In this document: positions 24,877 to 36,698 of the stretch, piece after piece
Layout: every line of letters starts with the position of its first letter
Numbering within the stretch: the stretch's first letter is position 1
Origin: Cyprinodon diabolis
Taxonomy: Eukaryota; Chordata; Actinopteri; Cyprinodontiformes; Cyprinodontidae
DNA length: 64,000 bases
NCBI GenBank assembly: GCA_030533445.1
Contig: CM060065.1
Span: 49,150,464-49,214,463, forward strand
Reading direction: 5' to 3'
Made by a program: the position numbers and the translations under genes
Notes under the pieces: model-generated
Database searches by the model: none
Told to the model about the DNA's origin: nothing
The model's input: the letters and a program-made list of their open reading frames with translations, nothing else

Positions 24877-25522
24877 ATCGTTCGAACGTCAATTTTAAAC
24901 AGTTCAGTCAGACGGCAGGTTCCACAAAAAGAGATAGCCGATATCAGTTTGTAAGACTTTTCTGGAGAATGATATTAACCCTGCCCTGAAAATGGGCTGT
25001 AAAACTGACAGAGAGCTGAGCTTTATTGAGAAAGCCTGTTGTGCTCTGAGGAGTCTTTGGCAAAGACAAGAAACATCTGAATTCACTGGAGAAATTATGT
25101 TAGAAGGCCTGATACCTAATAGATGAATTAGGACCGTGAAAGAAGATGTTTCAGTGCATTTAATGTGAAAAGCTCACCAAAGAAAAGGTTGTCACCAGAA
25201 GGATCGAGGAAATAACAATACCGCTTTGACAATAAACAAACCATATTAGTAATTATTAATAATGAAAAATTCGAAATAGTATAATCAAAATAAGAGATAA
25301 GTACTAAAGGTTGATCATGTTCATTTTATCCCTAAAACAATAGAAACTCTAACATAAAGCAGTTCTGCTCAAAGTCTGTGATCTTAAACTGTTTCACTGC
25401 TACATGCTGTTATATGTATGAACATAGAAGTAAAGATATATGATTAAAGATGAAGATATTCTTTAAAGCTAAAAATTTAACAGTTTCTTTGAGCTGTCCC
25501 TCTTTTCTGTTTCATTATTGCA
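24877..25522. other. No gene or clear repeat seen
   Basis: Short frames only. Confidence 0.4.
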
Positions 25523-25805
25523 CGGGAAAAAATAGAAATCTAGATAAGTCATTTTTTCTTAAAATTAGTGTATTTGTTCTTGGATTGAGGAGGTAAAAGA
25601 GACATCTTGCAAATGGAACAAGACAATTTACACTTAAAATAAGAAAACTCAATTGCATTGTCTTATTTAAAGTGCATATTATCTAATTATCTTATTTTAA
25701 GAGTAAAAATACTCATTATATTGGCAAACTATCTCATTTACCTACTCAAATCAAGGGTAAATACACTTAATTTAAGACATTTTTTGTTATTTCTAGATCG
25801 TTTTT
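25523..25805. mobile_element. CACTGGAAAAA-type MITE, copy 1
   Basis: The left end CACGGGAAAAAATAG and the right end TCGTTTTTCCAGTG are inverted. The internal AT-rich sequence recurs at 45505-45803 and, in part, at 61826-62005, sharing blocks such as AATTGCATTGTCTTATTT and TTGAGGAGGTAAAAGA. Confidence 0.8.
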
Positions 25806-27535
25806 CCAGTGTGACACATAATATGCATATATAATGTATGCATGAATATGGCATATCGAAATGCATCGCTTTTTAAATAAATTACAAATAGGTAGTGTTT
25901 TAAAGTCCTAAAATCAACAGTTTTCTCTGCTGCTACTTCTCCACGATGCTCAGCTTTACCTGTGTTTTGTTTTTCCTACTGTAGCCTCCAACATTTACAA
26001 AGCTGCACCCTAAACATGTGCTCTGCTATCTGATGAAGGCTACAGCAGAATTTTAAAAGCATAATTTCTCTATTTTAACTTTATAATCTCTGAGGATGTC
26101 AAAAGGATTTTAAAATGTATTACAGTATTTATCAGCTCTGATCAGGATGTTCTGCTAGGAAATGTGTGTAAGTCTTTTTGTGTGTGTGTTTGTATGTTTG
26201 TTAGATGGCTATGCTTTTAGTTTTGATGAAATAAGATTATAAATAAAGCATGTCCCCGACAGCTGCAGCCTTCCCAAGGCCACTTGGTTTGTACATATTG
26301 ATCTGTTGGTCATATATGCGGTACGTGTTTCCTGCAGCATGAAGTATGACCAAAACTACAAGTCAGAGATGTCCTCAGGTGTGTGTGAAAACATCCACAG
26401 GTTTATTAAAGAAAAGCCCACATCCATCAATGGTGGCGCTGTAATAATGAAACATTGTTAGGGTGTCTAGAAAAGCAGATTGTTTTTCACATTTCTCTTT
26501 ATTTTGCAGCGGTCTTCATCTTAAAAGGCCACAATAAGAAATCGTATGAAAGGGCCATTTCAAAAGATGTAAAAAAGAAGGTTATGTTAGGATGAAATAT
26601 GTGATACAAAGATAAAAGTGTAAGAGTGGTAAGAGGTGAAAAGGTTGTTAAACTGTTTTGTTATGTATTGAGAGTTGAAGGACAAGCTGCAACAGCAGTC
26701 AAAGAAAGTTCCTTGTTTTATATCCTCCAACCTCATAAGAGACTAAAAGCTGTTAGGATGTAAACAGACATGCAACTGATTTGATTTAGTGGAATGTGAA
26801 ACAGAACGTCCTTTGCACTGTAGTTTGGTGCTAAGAGGTTGAAGGAAAAGCATTTTCAGAACATCTATATTTTCACCTATATATTTTATTTATTTTTAAT
26901 ATAATAGTCATACCACTACCTCACCGTTGTTCCTTACCTACTACACTTTAATGTTAAGTCAATCCACCTGTATATAAGCCATCCTGATTGTACATACAGT
27001 ATGTCACCTCAAATCTCTGTGTTACTCCTTGTATTTTTTTTTATTTCTTATTTTTATTCTTATTGAAAGAGTCATTGTCAAAAACTGAGACAAGTGGTAA
27101 TCAATCCAGAAAGAACTGAAGAGGATTTAATCAAATCCACCGCCCTCTGGGAAAGAAACCAGGAACAGTCGGCGTTGCCACAGGTCCGCTAGAAGCAGGC
27201 ACTTGCTCTAAAACAGCAGCAGCCTTCCTCAGTAGCTCTGCCACTGTTTTGGTCATTGTGGCCGTTCAGTATGTCAACCAGTTCCCGCCCGCTTCAAATG
27301 TAATGCAATGCAGACGTGCACAGCGCCCCCTACCAAACAAGATGTGTAGCCCGGTCAGCAAGGACCTGAGGAAGAGCGGCTGCTGACGTCACTCTGCTGC
27401 GCCCGTCGCTCAGAATGCTTTTTCGTTTTCGAGTTATGGACAGTACCTTGCTGGCAGACCACGAAAACAAAAAAGCTATGTCCGCTGTGTTTTCTCTTTG
27501 ATTATGGCATAATATGTGCAGTTTTAAAGCAGAAA
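25806..27535. other. No gene recognised
   Basis: AT-rich DNA with no frame over 60 codons. Confidence 0.45.
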
Positions 27536-27880
27536 ATGCAAATGCAAATAGGAGGATTGATTACTAATTTCATTTAATGAGTCAAACAATGCAGCCACCT
27601 TCTTAAAATGAAAAAGCATTTCTGGAAATACTTTTTCATTTTCAAATTTTACATTTCAAATTGAATTTTGGTAAGTATTTGCTGAGGTACATTTTGAAAA
27701 ATAAATCTCAAATGTCTTTTCCTTTTTCATTTTAATTAAGTAAAAGGATGAGCAGTGTTAAAGAATAAAATTAAAATGCAAACAGGATTATTGATTACTA
27801 ATTTCATTTATGAGTCAAACAATGCAGCCACATTCTTAAAATGAAAAAGCATTTCTGAAAATGCTTTTTTATTTAAAATA
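27536..27880 (+). repeat. Direct duplication of a roughly 236-bp unit
   Basis: The block GATTACTAATTTCATTTAAT through AAAATGAAAAAGCATTTCTG (27556-27655) recurs from about 27792 with few changes, so two tandem units are present. The second is incomplete. Confidence 0.8.
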
Positions 27881-28684
27881 TGGTAACGATTTGCTTCCAT
27901 ACATTCCAGGCTCATTTATGAGCTTATATATTCCCAAAAACTAAGACCGTTTGTTTAAATGATGGATGCAAACTATTGGTACTTCAACACAGCAGGAAGC
28001 AGATTTCTCATCTTGATCAAAATATTTGTTTTACACTAAGAGGCTTAAAAGTTTCATCAAATCCAGTCAAAATGCCAAAGAGCGCCTCTCACAACTTCCA
28101 AAGAAACTTCTAATATCAGGCATGGATGAAGAGATGCAGAGTTTGGAAGCAGAGAACAAACATAGCTCATACAAACCATGTATGATCCGTTCTGTTACAA
28201 AAATCCACAACAAAACGAAAATATTTGGGTAGAAACTGAACATGTTAGAACTGATATTTTATAAGGGATGGCCAAGCTCCCAAAAACTAGGGTGAAATAT
28301 TTTTTTCCCCAAAAAATAAAAAAACATTCCATAGAGGTTTAAAGATTGGTGATTAAACAACTGCTATTCTGCTGTGGTCCAGACAAGAACTTAGAGAAAA
28401 TATTAAAGGTGTTTCTCCTTCTATCGCCTCTCCACACAGATCGATATCACCACTGGGTTTAGCTTTGCCACAAAGGGCACAGGGATGACACCCTGATATA
28501 ATTCCCAGGCCATAAATCATTCATCACTGGCAGGGACACAGAGCCAGAGCAGTCAGGGAAGGCTGAGGCCTGACCTTTCCATGCTGGAACTAAAACATCC
28601 TATTTTTTTCTGTCTGTTCTCTTACATCAGACTTCACCCATAAGCCAAGCCTAATCTTTTATCAATCTAACCCTCTCTTTTCAA

Positions 28685-28707
28685 TCTGCTCCCTTATATA
28701 TCCACAG
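28685..28707 (+). promoter_or_regulatory. rnf182: Splice acceptor of the rnf182 coding exon
   Basis: A pyrimidine-rich run ends in TATATATCCACAG, with AG at 28706-28707, 14 bases before the rnf182 start codon. This implies at least one upstream non-coding exon joined here, as in other vertebrate RNF182 genes. The upstream exon was not identified. Confidence 0.7.
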
Positions 28708-28710
28708 AAC

Positions 28711-28719
28711 ATGACTTGA
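28711..28719 (+). promoter_or_regulatory. Two-codon upstream ORF immediately before the rnf182 start
   Basis: ATG ACT TGA ends two bases before the main ATG at 28722. The upstream ATG has A at -3 and so could capture scanning ribosomes. Such a minimal start-stop element can damp translation of the main frame; that effect is inference. Confidence 0.5.
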
Positions 28720-28721
28720 AG

Positions 28722-29459
28722 ATGGGCAGTCCTGAGCCTGCGTCAGACGAGAAGGACTGTCCTCCTCCAGAGGAATTAGAGTGTAAAATCTGTTACCAGC
28801 GCTACAATGCAAACAATCGGAAGCCTAAGATCCTGGGCTGTCTGCATCGGGTGTGCTCCCGCTGCCTCGTTAAGATTCTGGACATCACCGACGGAGCAGG
28901 CTGCATCCCCTGCCCTTTCTGCCGACACCAAACTGAAATCCCTGAGCAACAGGTCTCTGCCCTTCCTGATGATGTAAACATCATGTCCCACCTGGCTACG
29001 CGGGACAAGTCCTGCAGCTTGGACCAGAAGAGGGAGGTGGTCCTGACTCCAAAGAGTCTGTCCTCCACCAGCCCGTCTCATGACTCCTCGAACTGCCTGG
29101 TCATCACCATAATGGAGCTCCAAAGGGACTCCCAGCGGTCTCCAAGCCACAACGGCAGCTCGGATGTCTACGCAGAACAGAGCCTGGACTCCGTATCAAT
29201 AGGCTCCAATGGACCCACTGACCATGATGCGCTGTCTAAGCTCTGCTATCATGTACCGCGTATCTTGGTTTGGCTGCTCGGTTTCTTATACTTCGGCTCG
29301 CTGCCGTTGGGAATTTACCTGTTAGTGATCCAGAGAGTGACTCTAGGAATTGTATGTGTTAGTTTAGTGCCATCCAGTCTGACAGTTTGCCTAGTGTACG
29401 GCTTCTGTCAGTGCCTGTGTCAGGGCATGTGTGACTGCTTTGCCCGGGGCCGAGAGTAA
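28722..29459 (+). CDS. rnf182: E3 ubiquitin-protein ligase RNF182 (complete coding sequence in one exon)
   Basis: The 245-residue product is a membrane-anchored RING-type E3 ubiquitin ligase. A C3HC4 RING occupies residues 21-67, with zinc ligands C21, C24, C40, H42, C45, C48, C64 and C67. A low-complexity Ser-rich linker follows, with the stretch SSNCLVITIMELQRDS that I recognise from RNF182. Two hydrophobic segments at about 181-203 and 207-229 should span the membrane, leaving a short Cys-rich tail. Length matches the family (human is about 247 residues). I chose the ATG at 28722 because it has A at -3 and G at +4; the in-frame TTG six bases upstream is not a likely start. The coding part is a single exon behind a splice acceptor at 28707, so upstream exons are non-coding. 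Known family role: ubiquitin transfer at endosomal/lysosomal membranes, strongest in brain. Identity is from remembered family sequence, not from a search. Confidence 0.93.
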   Translation: MGSPEPASDEKDCPPPEELECKICYQRYNANNRKPKILGCLHRVCSRCLVKILDITDGAGCIPCPFCRHQTEIPEQQVSALPDDVNIMSHLATRDKSCSLDQKREVVLTPKSLSSTSPSHDSSNCLVITIMELQRDSQRSPSHNGSSDVYAEQSLDSVSIGSNGPTDHDALSKLCYHVPRILVWLLGFLYFGSLPLGIYLLVIQRVTLGIVCVSLVPSSLTVCLVYGFCQCLCQGMCDCFARGRE

Positions 29460-29581
29460 AGCAACTATAGGACCAGGGACAACTCCAGAAAACAGGGAGC
29501 CACAGCTCTCCTCGATAGATTGATAATATCACCCTCTTCATAAGCTTAATTGCACAACTAGCAGGCAGCTGTCTTCATGCA

Positions 29582-29587
29582 AATAAA
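29582..29587 (+). terminator. rnf182: Possible rnf182 polyadenylation signal
   Basis: AATAAA lies about 120 bases after the rnf182 stop codon. It is the first canonical signal downstream. The real 3' UTR may run further, because RNF182 transcripts usually have long 3' UTRs. Confidence 0.4.
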
Positions 29588-29863
29588 GGATCGTGGAGAA
29601 AGAAAATGAAGCCTATCTTTAGTGGTGTGCTCTGCTGTCTTCACGCCTACTGCTTCCACATCAGTTTGGCTGAGAGGAGCAGAGTCGCTGACAAGCTCAG
29701 CCAGCAGCTGGAGCCTGCAGTAAACCTACAGTCTTGTGATGTATGTCTCTGTATATGTGCCTGAACAGTTCTGTGATGTGAATGTGAGGTGGTCTGAAAA
29801 CCTTTTTAGAGCAGGCAATCAGTATTTAACACAAGCAGACTTAGGAAGACATGGAGTAAATAT

Positions 29864-30200
29864 ACAGTGCTTTGCAAAACTGTTGACCCTTATTGAATGT
29901 TTCTCATTTTCTCAATTTAGAACAAATTTCAGTGTATTTCTATTGTTATTATAGGTTACATACCAACATGGACTGGGGCATGATGGAAATTAAACTTTCT
30001 CACATGAATGCGCGGAGAAACGCTAACCCTGCTATAAAAAAATGGTGCCAGAAGAGTCGTGTTGGATGTTTTTCTTCAAGGAAACTGGTCAGAGATTGAA
30101 TGTAGGGAGTTAAACAGAGTAAGCCTGGAAAAAAAATCTGTTAGACGCCACAGAAGTATTCAGGCTAGGGCGAAGGCTTACTTCCCCAAATAATGTAAAT
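29864..30200 (+). mobile_element. Tc1-like remnant
   Basis: TACAGTGCTTTGCAAAACTG at 29864 resembles the inverted-repeat tip of a common fish Tc1 family. AGGCTAGGGCGAAGGCTTAC at about 30165 resembles a stretch of Tc1 coding DNA. Both are short, and the middle is not recognisable. Confidence 0.45.
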
Positions 30201-30224
30201 GCTAAACTTATCAATTTTCCGGTT

Positions 30225-30890
30225 CTCGACCGGAAAAAGGTGGCTTGTCCCCTTCAGGTTGGAGGAGAGTCTCTGCCTCAAGTGGAGGAGTTCAAGTATC
30301 TTGGGGTCCTGTTCCCGAGTGAGGGAAGAATGGAGCGGGAGATCGATAGACGGATCGGTGCGGCTGCTGCAATAATGCGGACGCTGCACCGGTCTGTCGT
30401 GGTGAAGAGAGAGCTGAGCGAAAAGGCAAAGCTCTCAATTTACCGTTCGGTCTACGTTCCTACCCTCACCTATGGTCATGAAATCTGGATCATGACCGAA
30501 AGAACGAGATCCCGGATACAAGCGGCTGAAATGAGCTTTCTACGCAGGGTGGCTGGGCTCTCCCTTAGAGATAGGGTGAGGAGCTCGGTCATTCGGGAGA
30601 GGCTCAGTGTAGAGCCAGTTCTCTCCACATCGAGAGGAGTCAGTTGAGGTGGCTCGGACATCTTCTTCAGATGCCCCCTGGACGCCTCCCTCGGGAGGTG
30701 TTCCAGGCACGTCCCACCGGGAGGAGGCCCAGGGGACGACCCAGGACACGCTGGAGAGACTATGTCTCTCGGCTGGCCTGGGAGCGCCTAGGGCTTCCCC
30801 CAACTGAGCTGGAGGAGGTGTCTGGGGAGAGAAGTCTGTGAGTCTCTGCTTAGTCTGCTGCCCCCGTGACCCGGTTCCGGATAAAGCGGG
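30225..30890 (+). mobile_element. Rex3-like RTE retrotransposon, 3' end
   Basis: The frame at 30240-30640 reads GGESLPQVEEFKYLGVLFPS, then AKLSIYRSVYVPTLTYGHEI WIMTER, the end of the RT and the downstream part of RTE-clade proteins. After a frameshift near 30627 it continues RWLGHLLQMPPGRLPREVFQ, then RPRGRPRTRWRDYVSRLAWE. The 3' end is CCGGTTCCGGATAAAGCGGG, typical of Rex3. The copy is strongly 5'-truncated. Confidence 0.88.
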
Positions 30891-32014
30891 AGACGACGAC
30901 GCTAAACTTATAGCCAGAGAAAACCACATCCATGTGCAAAAACGATCTAATTCCAAGTGAAAACTAGACAATAATCATTACAGAGATCCTACTGATCTGA
31001 CCGGCTTTCCAAATTAGTTCTTAGCTAAAATGCTACCTTAACTGTCAGAAAATTACCTTCTGGCAGCTGAATGACAAATCTAGCACATCTTCCCCTAATT
31101 TTCCTGGGTTTGCGTAGAAATTATGCTGAACTAATTTGACACTACATAATAATAGAAGCACAACAGGTTTAACTGATGTAAATGAAAGTTTAGTCAAATT
31201 TGTCTCTTTACACTCTTTTCTAATACCTTTATTTATTTTTTGATGAGCTGGATTTGTCTCATCGACAATCTGACATTGACACAGAAGAGGCCAACATTTA
31301 AAGTAGCACTTGAGAGAAAGTTAAGCCCATTTGAATAGCTTATTCTGTTATGTGAGCCATTACTGCCGTTCACAAGCAAAGTAATTTCTAAAGTGACTCC
31401 TTCATCAAACACAGAACTGTTGTGTGTTTAGAGCCAAAATGTGCCAAAAATATTGAACACATCAACCTTAACGCTGTCAAGGACTCGCAGTCAATTTAAT
31501 GTCTTTGTGTATTTTGAAAAGTGAAATTCAATGATAAATTTCCATCAATACTACTGCAGTTTTAAATTATCTTTTTATCTAAGAGCAAATGCAACCATTG
31601 AAGATAAATGTCTGTCTGATTAAATTGATGCTAATTGTTTTTTGTGTTTTTTGGCTAAATGCAACAAATCAGCTTTATATTTGAACAAAATTTGTTTTGT
31701 TTGCAACAATGGCACCTTTAACCACATCACTGTAAACTCCAAAGGCTTAAAGTTTTAATTTTTTCCTTTTTTTCCCCCTCTTCAACATATTTTCATCACA
31801 TTTCTTGTGTTTGCATTATTCACCATTTGCTTTTTAACCCTAATCAAATACAATTGCCATCAGAGAATGAAATAAATGGAGAATTATTTTCTATACAAAG
31901 TTTGTCTTTGTTTTCTGCTTTGTTCCTCAGATTGAATACAAGCGAGTAATAAAATGAGTCTGCAGACTCTGTTCTGTTTTGATATACAAAAACAAATATT
32001 TTTTTCAACTTAAT
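30891..32014. other. No gene or clear repeat seen
   Basis: AT-rich DNA with no supported feature. Confidence 0.45.
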
Positions 32015-32735
32015 TTAGGGATGCACGATATAATCGTCCCCGTATCGGTATCGGCATGTATCGGCTTTAAAACTGAATATCGGACATCGGCCACCCCACC
32101 GATATTTTACCCGATATTTGATCAGCTTCTGATTTTCTAAAGTCTAAAAAAAAAAAAGAAAATACTACTTTTTCTTCTTCCTCAAAAACTTTTTTACAGA
32201 CTTAAAAACTTCTAAAGACGAGGGAAAAAATATTGATACATTAAAATATCACAATATCTTCATATGCTGATATATTGGCATTTAAAAACACCATATCAAT
32301 CTCTTTTACTAATGAAATATTGCTATATGTCATCGTTATGCTACGAAATCCCCCGGAAATTCACGAAATTTTGCCATATTTTTATATGTTGATATATTGA
32401 CTCGGTATCGATCTATTTTACTAACAAAATCTCACAAGAATTTGCAAAATATCACGAGAGTTTGTAACAGAATGATGAAATTTCACAAGATTTTGAAAGT
32501 AAAATAGATCGATACCGCATTTTTAAAAATCTATTTGATATCAGCATATGAAAATATATTTGAGTATATTATTTTTTCAAAGTGTCAGAAATGGATAACA
32601 AAACTGCTATTTTCAATGACTACTTATTTTTGTCCAGCTTTAACATCAGTATCGATATCGGTTATCGGCTACATGAGTTTTAAAATATCGGCATATCGGA
32701 TATCGGCCAAAATCCCAATATCATGCGAGCGTATT
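32015..32735. mobile_element. TATCGG-rich MITE
   Basis: The left end TTAGGGATGCACGATATAAT is followed by repeats of TATCGGTATCGGC. Near the right end the complementary order GTTATCGGCTAC...ATCGGATATCGGCC appears, ending near ATATCATGCG. The terminal repeat has decayed at the right, so no target duplication is claimed. Confidence 0.65.
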
Positions 32736-33301
32736 GGTCCTCACAAGCACAGTATAACAGGAATGTGTGTGTTGCACGCAAAGTTAGAGGTTGTTTTAAG
32801 TGACTAGGTGGATTCGTCACAGTCACAATAACCATGACATGAAATTTTCATATCCTACAACAGGGATGTTCTTCTGGCAAACGGGTAGATAAATAAGGAT
32901 CTCAACGAATTTAGTGGAAGCTGCATCTCACTCGTTACGTTCGCCATCGTCCCTCTAATTGTCTACACCTGCGCATTGCGTGTAGAAGCCTGTTAAAGGG
33001 CAGTATTTTCAGCGCCCCAAGACCATAAAATTCTGAGATGCTGTTTGGCCATTAAATTATTAAATTCACCTAGCAATAGTACATGATTGGCAGATTCTCT
33101 GCAAATGTGGTGCAGTCTGATCACAGCCCCAAGACAGAGACGGTAGGAGTCTGTCTGTGGAAATCTACAAATGAATGAGAGTAGGTTGGGAAATGTAGTT
33201 TATATAATTTGTTTTCCTTATAGGTACACACTCTAGAGAGTAAAACTGACATTTATGAGTTAATTTGTAAAAATATATTTTACGTTTCTCTCTTCTTATC
33301 A

Positions 33302-33352
33302 GGGAGGGCGGTGCCCCAGCGCCCCCTATGGGCCGGCCGCCACTGATATAAA
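33302..33352. repeat. End fragment of a fish miniature element
   Basis: GGGCGGTGCCCCAGCGCCCC followed by GGGCCGGCCGCCACTG is a GC-rich block typical of a common fish MITE end. It stands out from its AT-rich surroundings. Confidence 0.45.
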
Positions 33353-34188
33353 GCCCAGTAACTGATCTAATATGCATGATTACTAATATAAAGCAATATA
33401 AATAAATTGTCTGGTAAATGTAATAATATAAAATTTTCTAATTAAATTAAACTTAGATTTATTTTGTCATTTTGTATACACAAGTGTACACAAAAATAAA
33501 TGTAACTCTATTTTATTATAATTTAAATCTAGTCTGTCTTTAGTGAATTGTTATGAATAATCCAGATGCTGTTAACGTTCAGTGTTCTGTTGCTGTGATT
33601 ATTTTCTGTACATTTATTGCAATCTGGCTTTGGCCTCAGGCATAAATAGAATCGCTGTACAAAGGCTGCATAAAAGCTCTAATTCATGATAACGGTGATA
33701 TTTTCCCTCAATGGTTCACAGCTGAGTTGTGATGGGAGGTTTGGCTCTAAGACCTGACGCTCATGAGCATGACGACAATGACCATCCCTAGTGGGCAACA
33801 ACATGGTTAACAACCCTTTGATGCCAACAAATAATTTCCATTTTTCTTTTCCAAGATACTAAAAGGCTCACAGAGTGTTGGGAGATGGGATTAGGGTACA
33901 ACTAACTGTTAACTCTATTTTAAAACATCTCTCCACACCTCTGCAAAAATCTGAAAAAATTACAGAAAAATTGCAAAGTATTGAGGTAGGGGATGAGCTA
34001 TAGTCAAACTGGAACTAATAAGGTGCATTGTTACTGAAGCAGGTGCTAGTCTGAAAAAAAAACTGGTGAATTATAAGGAGCATATGTTTATTCACACTAT
34101 TAGAAGTGAAAAGCAAATCTTACATCAGAGTATAGAAAGATGACTGAACGAGGGGGTCCAATGTTACATGAGGGGGGTCATCCAGAAC
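33353..34188. other. No gene or clear repeat seen
   Basis: AT-rich DNA with no supported feature. Confidence 0.4.
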
Positions 34189-34193
34189 CACTG

Positions 34194-34971
34194 TGTCAGT
34201 TTTTGTGTTTTCTGTGTTTGTCTCCCTTCATCCACCAGGAGGCGCCTGGTTCTGGTCCGACTCCTCACACACCTGCTGATGGTTTCCTCGTCAACGGACT
34301 GCTCTTAAGCTGCTGACTGCCACTACCTCGACGCCAGAGTGTTTGCCAGTTTAGGGTACTCTAGCCAAGCTGAGTTCGCTGAGTCAAGCTGAATTTATGT
34401 CGACTGGAGTTTAACTTTGTTTTGTCTACCTGAGTTTAACTTTGTTTTGTCTTTGCCTATTGGCAGGAAGTTGTCCTGCTAACTGGATTTCTCGGACCTT
34501 CACACCCTGGAAGGATCAAGTGAGCTTCAAACTGAGCTGGGGTTTGGATCCACTTTCCCCAAGAGATCGTTTGAGCTTCACACTGAGAAAGGGATTATTC
34601 TCCACAACGACTCGTTCAAGTACCGCAGGAAATCTGAGTGGCAGTCAGTATATCTGTTCTCCAACTATCAACCGCATTCTGGGTAAAACCTGTTCCATCC
34701 TCCACCAAATCAGACAAACACTGGAACTACAGCACACTGACAACAACTTCACTGGAAACGTGAGTCGGCAACCAAAACCTCTTCTCCAAGTTTCACGAGT
34801 CTAATTCCCCACTGAGCCTGAACTAACCGCTGTCTTCCCCTCACTTTGCAGTTCCGGTGTTCAGAGCAACTCCCCCTGTTTACTTCTTCAATAAAACCCG
34901 TTAAACCTTTTACCTGGACTCACTGTTTGGTTTTCTGCATTTTTGGGTCAGAACTTTGAAACATCATGACA
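34194..34971 (+). mobile_element. Solo LTR, family A copy 2 (5-bp TSD CACTG)
   Basis: 778 bp from TGTCAGTTTTTG to CATCATGACA, with the perfect 5-bp duplication CACTG (34189-34193, 34972-34976). It shares with copy 1 the block GCCAGAGTGTTTGCCAGTTT (GCCGGAGTGTTGACCAGTTT there), AATAAA at 34890 about 80 bases from the end, and the final CATCATGACA. The 120-codon frame at 34442-34804 lies inside and is not a gene. Confidence 0.85.
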
Positions 34972-35178
34972 CACTGGTTCATTCAGACTTCTGATTCTAT
35001 AAAATATGTACGATTCTCAGGTGTCTGGAAGTTGGACCAGCATGAATTTTAATCCCATGTGAATAATTTAGTCCCAGTCTTCTTCCTTTTGGTACCAGGT
35101 AACTCAAAATGTCTGCGCTGGTAAGAGGCTAGTATGTTAATTAATCTGACAGCAGGTTTCATTTTAACTATTCATTAA

Positions 35179-35811
35179 GGCCCCGTCCACACGAAGCCGA
35201 ACCCTGGCCTAAACGCACACATTTTTCACCAAACCAGCCTCTCATCCATACGAAGCCGGTGTTTCGGGGGTCTGTAAACAATCTTTTTTTTATTCAGCCT
35301 TCAGAGTGGGAAGATTTTGAAACGCGGTTTTCGCGTTTCCATCTTTACGCTCTAACCGCATTTTTTTTCTTACACGCATGCGTCATAGCATCGCCTCTAA
35401 ACATGCATGCGCGACACAGTATCACAACAACAATGGCGCCGTACTGTGTTGAATGGTTGCTGCTCATGCTACTCACCCTGCTGTCGGGCTTACAACAGAA
35501 TCTTCTTCTTCTGGAATATCTCCAGGAAGAACTGAGCAATATCGACCACATAGTTCAGCACCTGAATTTGACTGAACCACGAAAATGGACCCACGGGCAA
35601 CCATGTATAAATATTAGTGCGCATGCCCAACATTTCGTCGCCTATTTTTGCTTTGGCACCACAGCGCCACTTACAGGCCTGGCATACATTTTGCAGCGTT
35701 TTCATGCATTCATGTGGTCGATCACATTTATTTTACGTCTCCGTCTTTACGACAAACGTTCTGGAAAATATTAGCGTTTCATGTTCGTTTTGACTTCGTG
35801 TGGACGGGGCC
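35179..35811. mobile_element. Harbinger-type element with TAA target sites
   Basis: Perfect inverted termini GGCCCCGTCCACACGAAG are flanked by TAA on both sides (35176-35178, 35812-35814), the 3-bp TWA target typical of PIF/Harbinger. 633 bp. One plus-strand frame of 171 codons (35259-35774) spans most of it. It has no recognisable domain and could be chance. Confidence 0.8.
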
Positions 35812-35814
35812 TAA

Positions 35815-35900
35815 GACTAGAGCTGCGTCTAACGATTATTTTGTAAATCGATTCATCTGTTGATTATTTTTTTCGATTAATCGATAAATAATCAAATAGT
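35815..35900 (+). repeat. End fragment of a TAGGGCTG-type element
   Basis: CTAGAGCTGCGTCTAACGAT followed by ATTTTTTTCGATTAATCG resembles the left end of the element at 8701-9572. No matching right end was found nearby. Confidence 0.6.
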
Positions 35901-36357
35901 CAAAGGTTCCTTAAAGAAGTTTTTTTTAAGAAATTAAACCAGATGAAACCAAGGTGTAACTGATGGGGGAAAATTCCTGATGTGTCCTTTCCTTTTTAAA
36001 AACCGTTGACCTTTTAAAGGTCAACGCCATGAGAAGTCTCATTGAAGTCGGACCGATGAAGAGGACACTCTGAAGTCTCACAAGCTGAAATTAAATATGG
36101 CGACAGAAAGAGGTGACTAGAGATCAAAGGGAAAATATCAAATCAGCAATTCTTCTTTAGAGTAATTGACATATAATATTAAGGATAACCAGGATAAGTG
36201 GCTGGAATATCCTGAAAACTATATATGTTAGTCTCTAACATAATAGAGAGTATTTCTCCTGGGGTCCACAGAAACAGTACAATAAAGGCTTTTTACAACC
36301 AAACACTGCAAAATGGATGACAGAATAAGTTGAAGTACGCAAACAGAGGAAACACAC

Positions 36358-36698
36358 TGTTAGGTTCGTAAAAGAAGGACTGAGTTCACACAGGGATTTT
36401 CAACAACAGCTTCTGCAGAAGGGGAATGAGCCAAACCCAACACTCCAACTCTCTCTCCCCCGGACCTCCTCTGCAGAGCGCTTTTATTAACAGAACATAA
36501 CACATGGTTACAAAACAGAGTATTGTTCTGACGGGACAATTGATCAGGCCATAAGACAGGATGCTCCACTGACTGAATCACAAGACAGAGCGGTCTTCAG
36601 ATTGAATCATAAGACAGAGTGAAGCATCTCCTTTCCTCCAATGTTTTATGTATATGTACATACATTAATTTTATAATCATCATTGAATAAACCTAACA
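36358..36698 (-). mobile_element. Solo LTR, family B copy 1 (5-bp TSD CACAC)
   Basis: 341 bp with termini TGTTAGGTTC and ACCTAACA and the duplication CACAC (36353-36357, 36699-36703). AATAAA precedes AGCGCTCTGC on the minus strand, so the LTR reads leftward. Homologues are at 40571 and 59062. Confidence 0.85.

Noticed and set aside
28776..29150. Minus-strand frames of 88-124 codons opposite rnf182
   Set aside because: They are shadows of the GC-rich rnf182 coding sequence on the other strand.
34442..34804. A 120-codon frame as a gene
   Set aside because: It lies inside the second solo LTR of the same family and is not conserved as a frame between the two copies.
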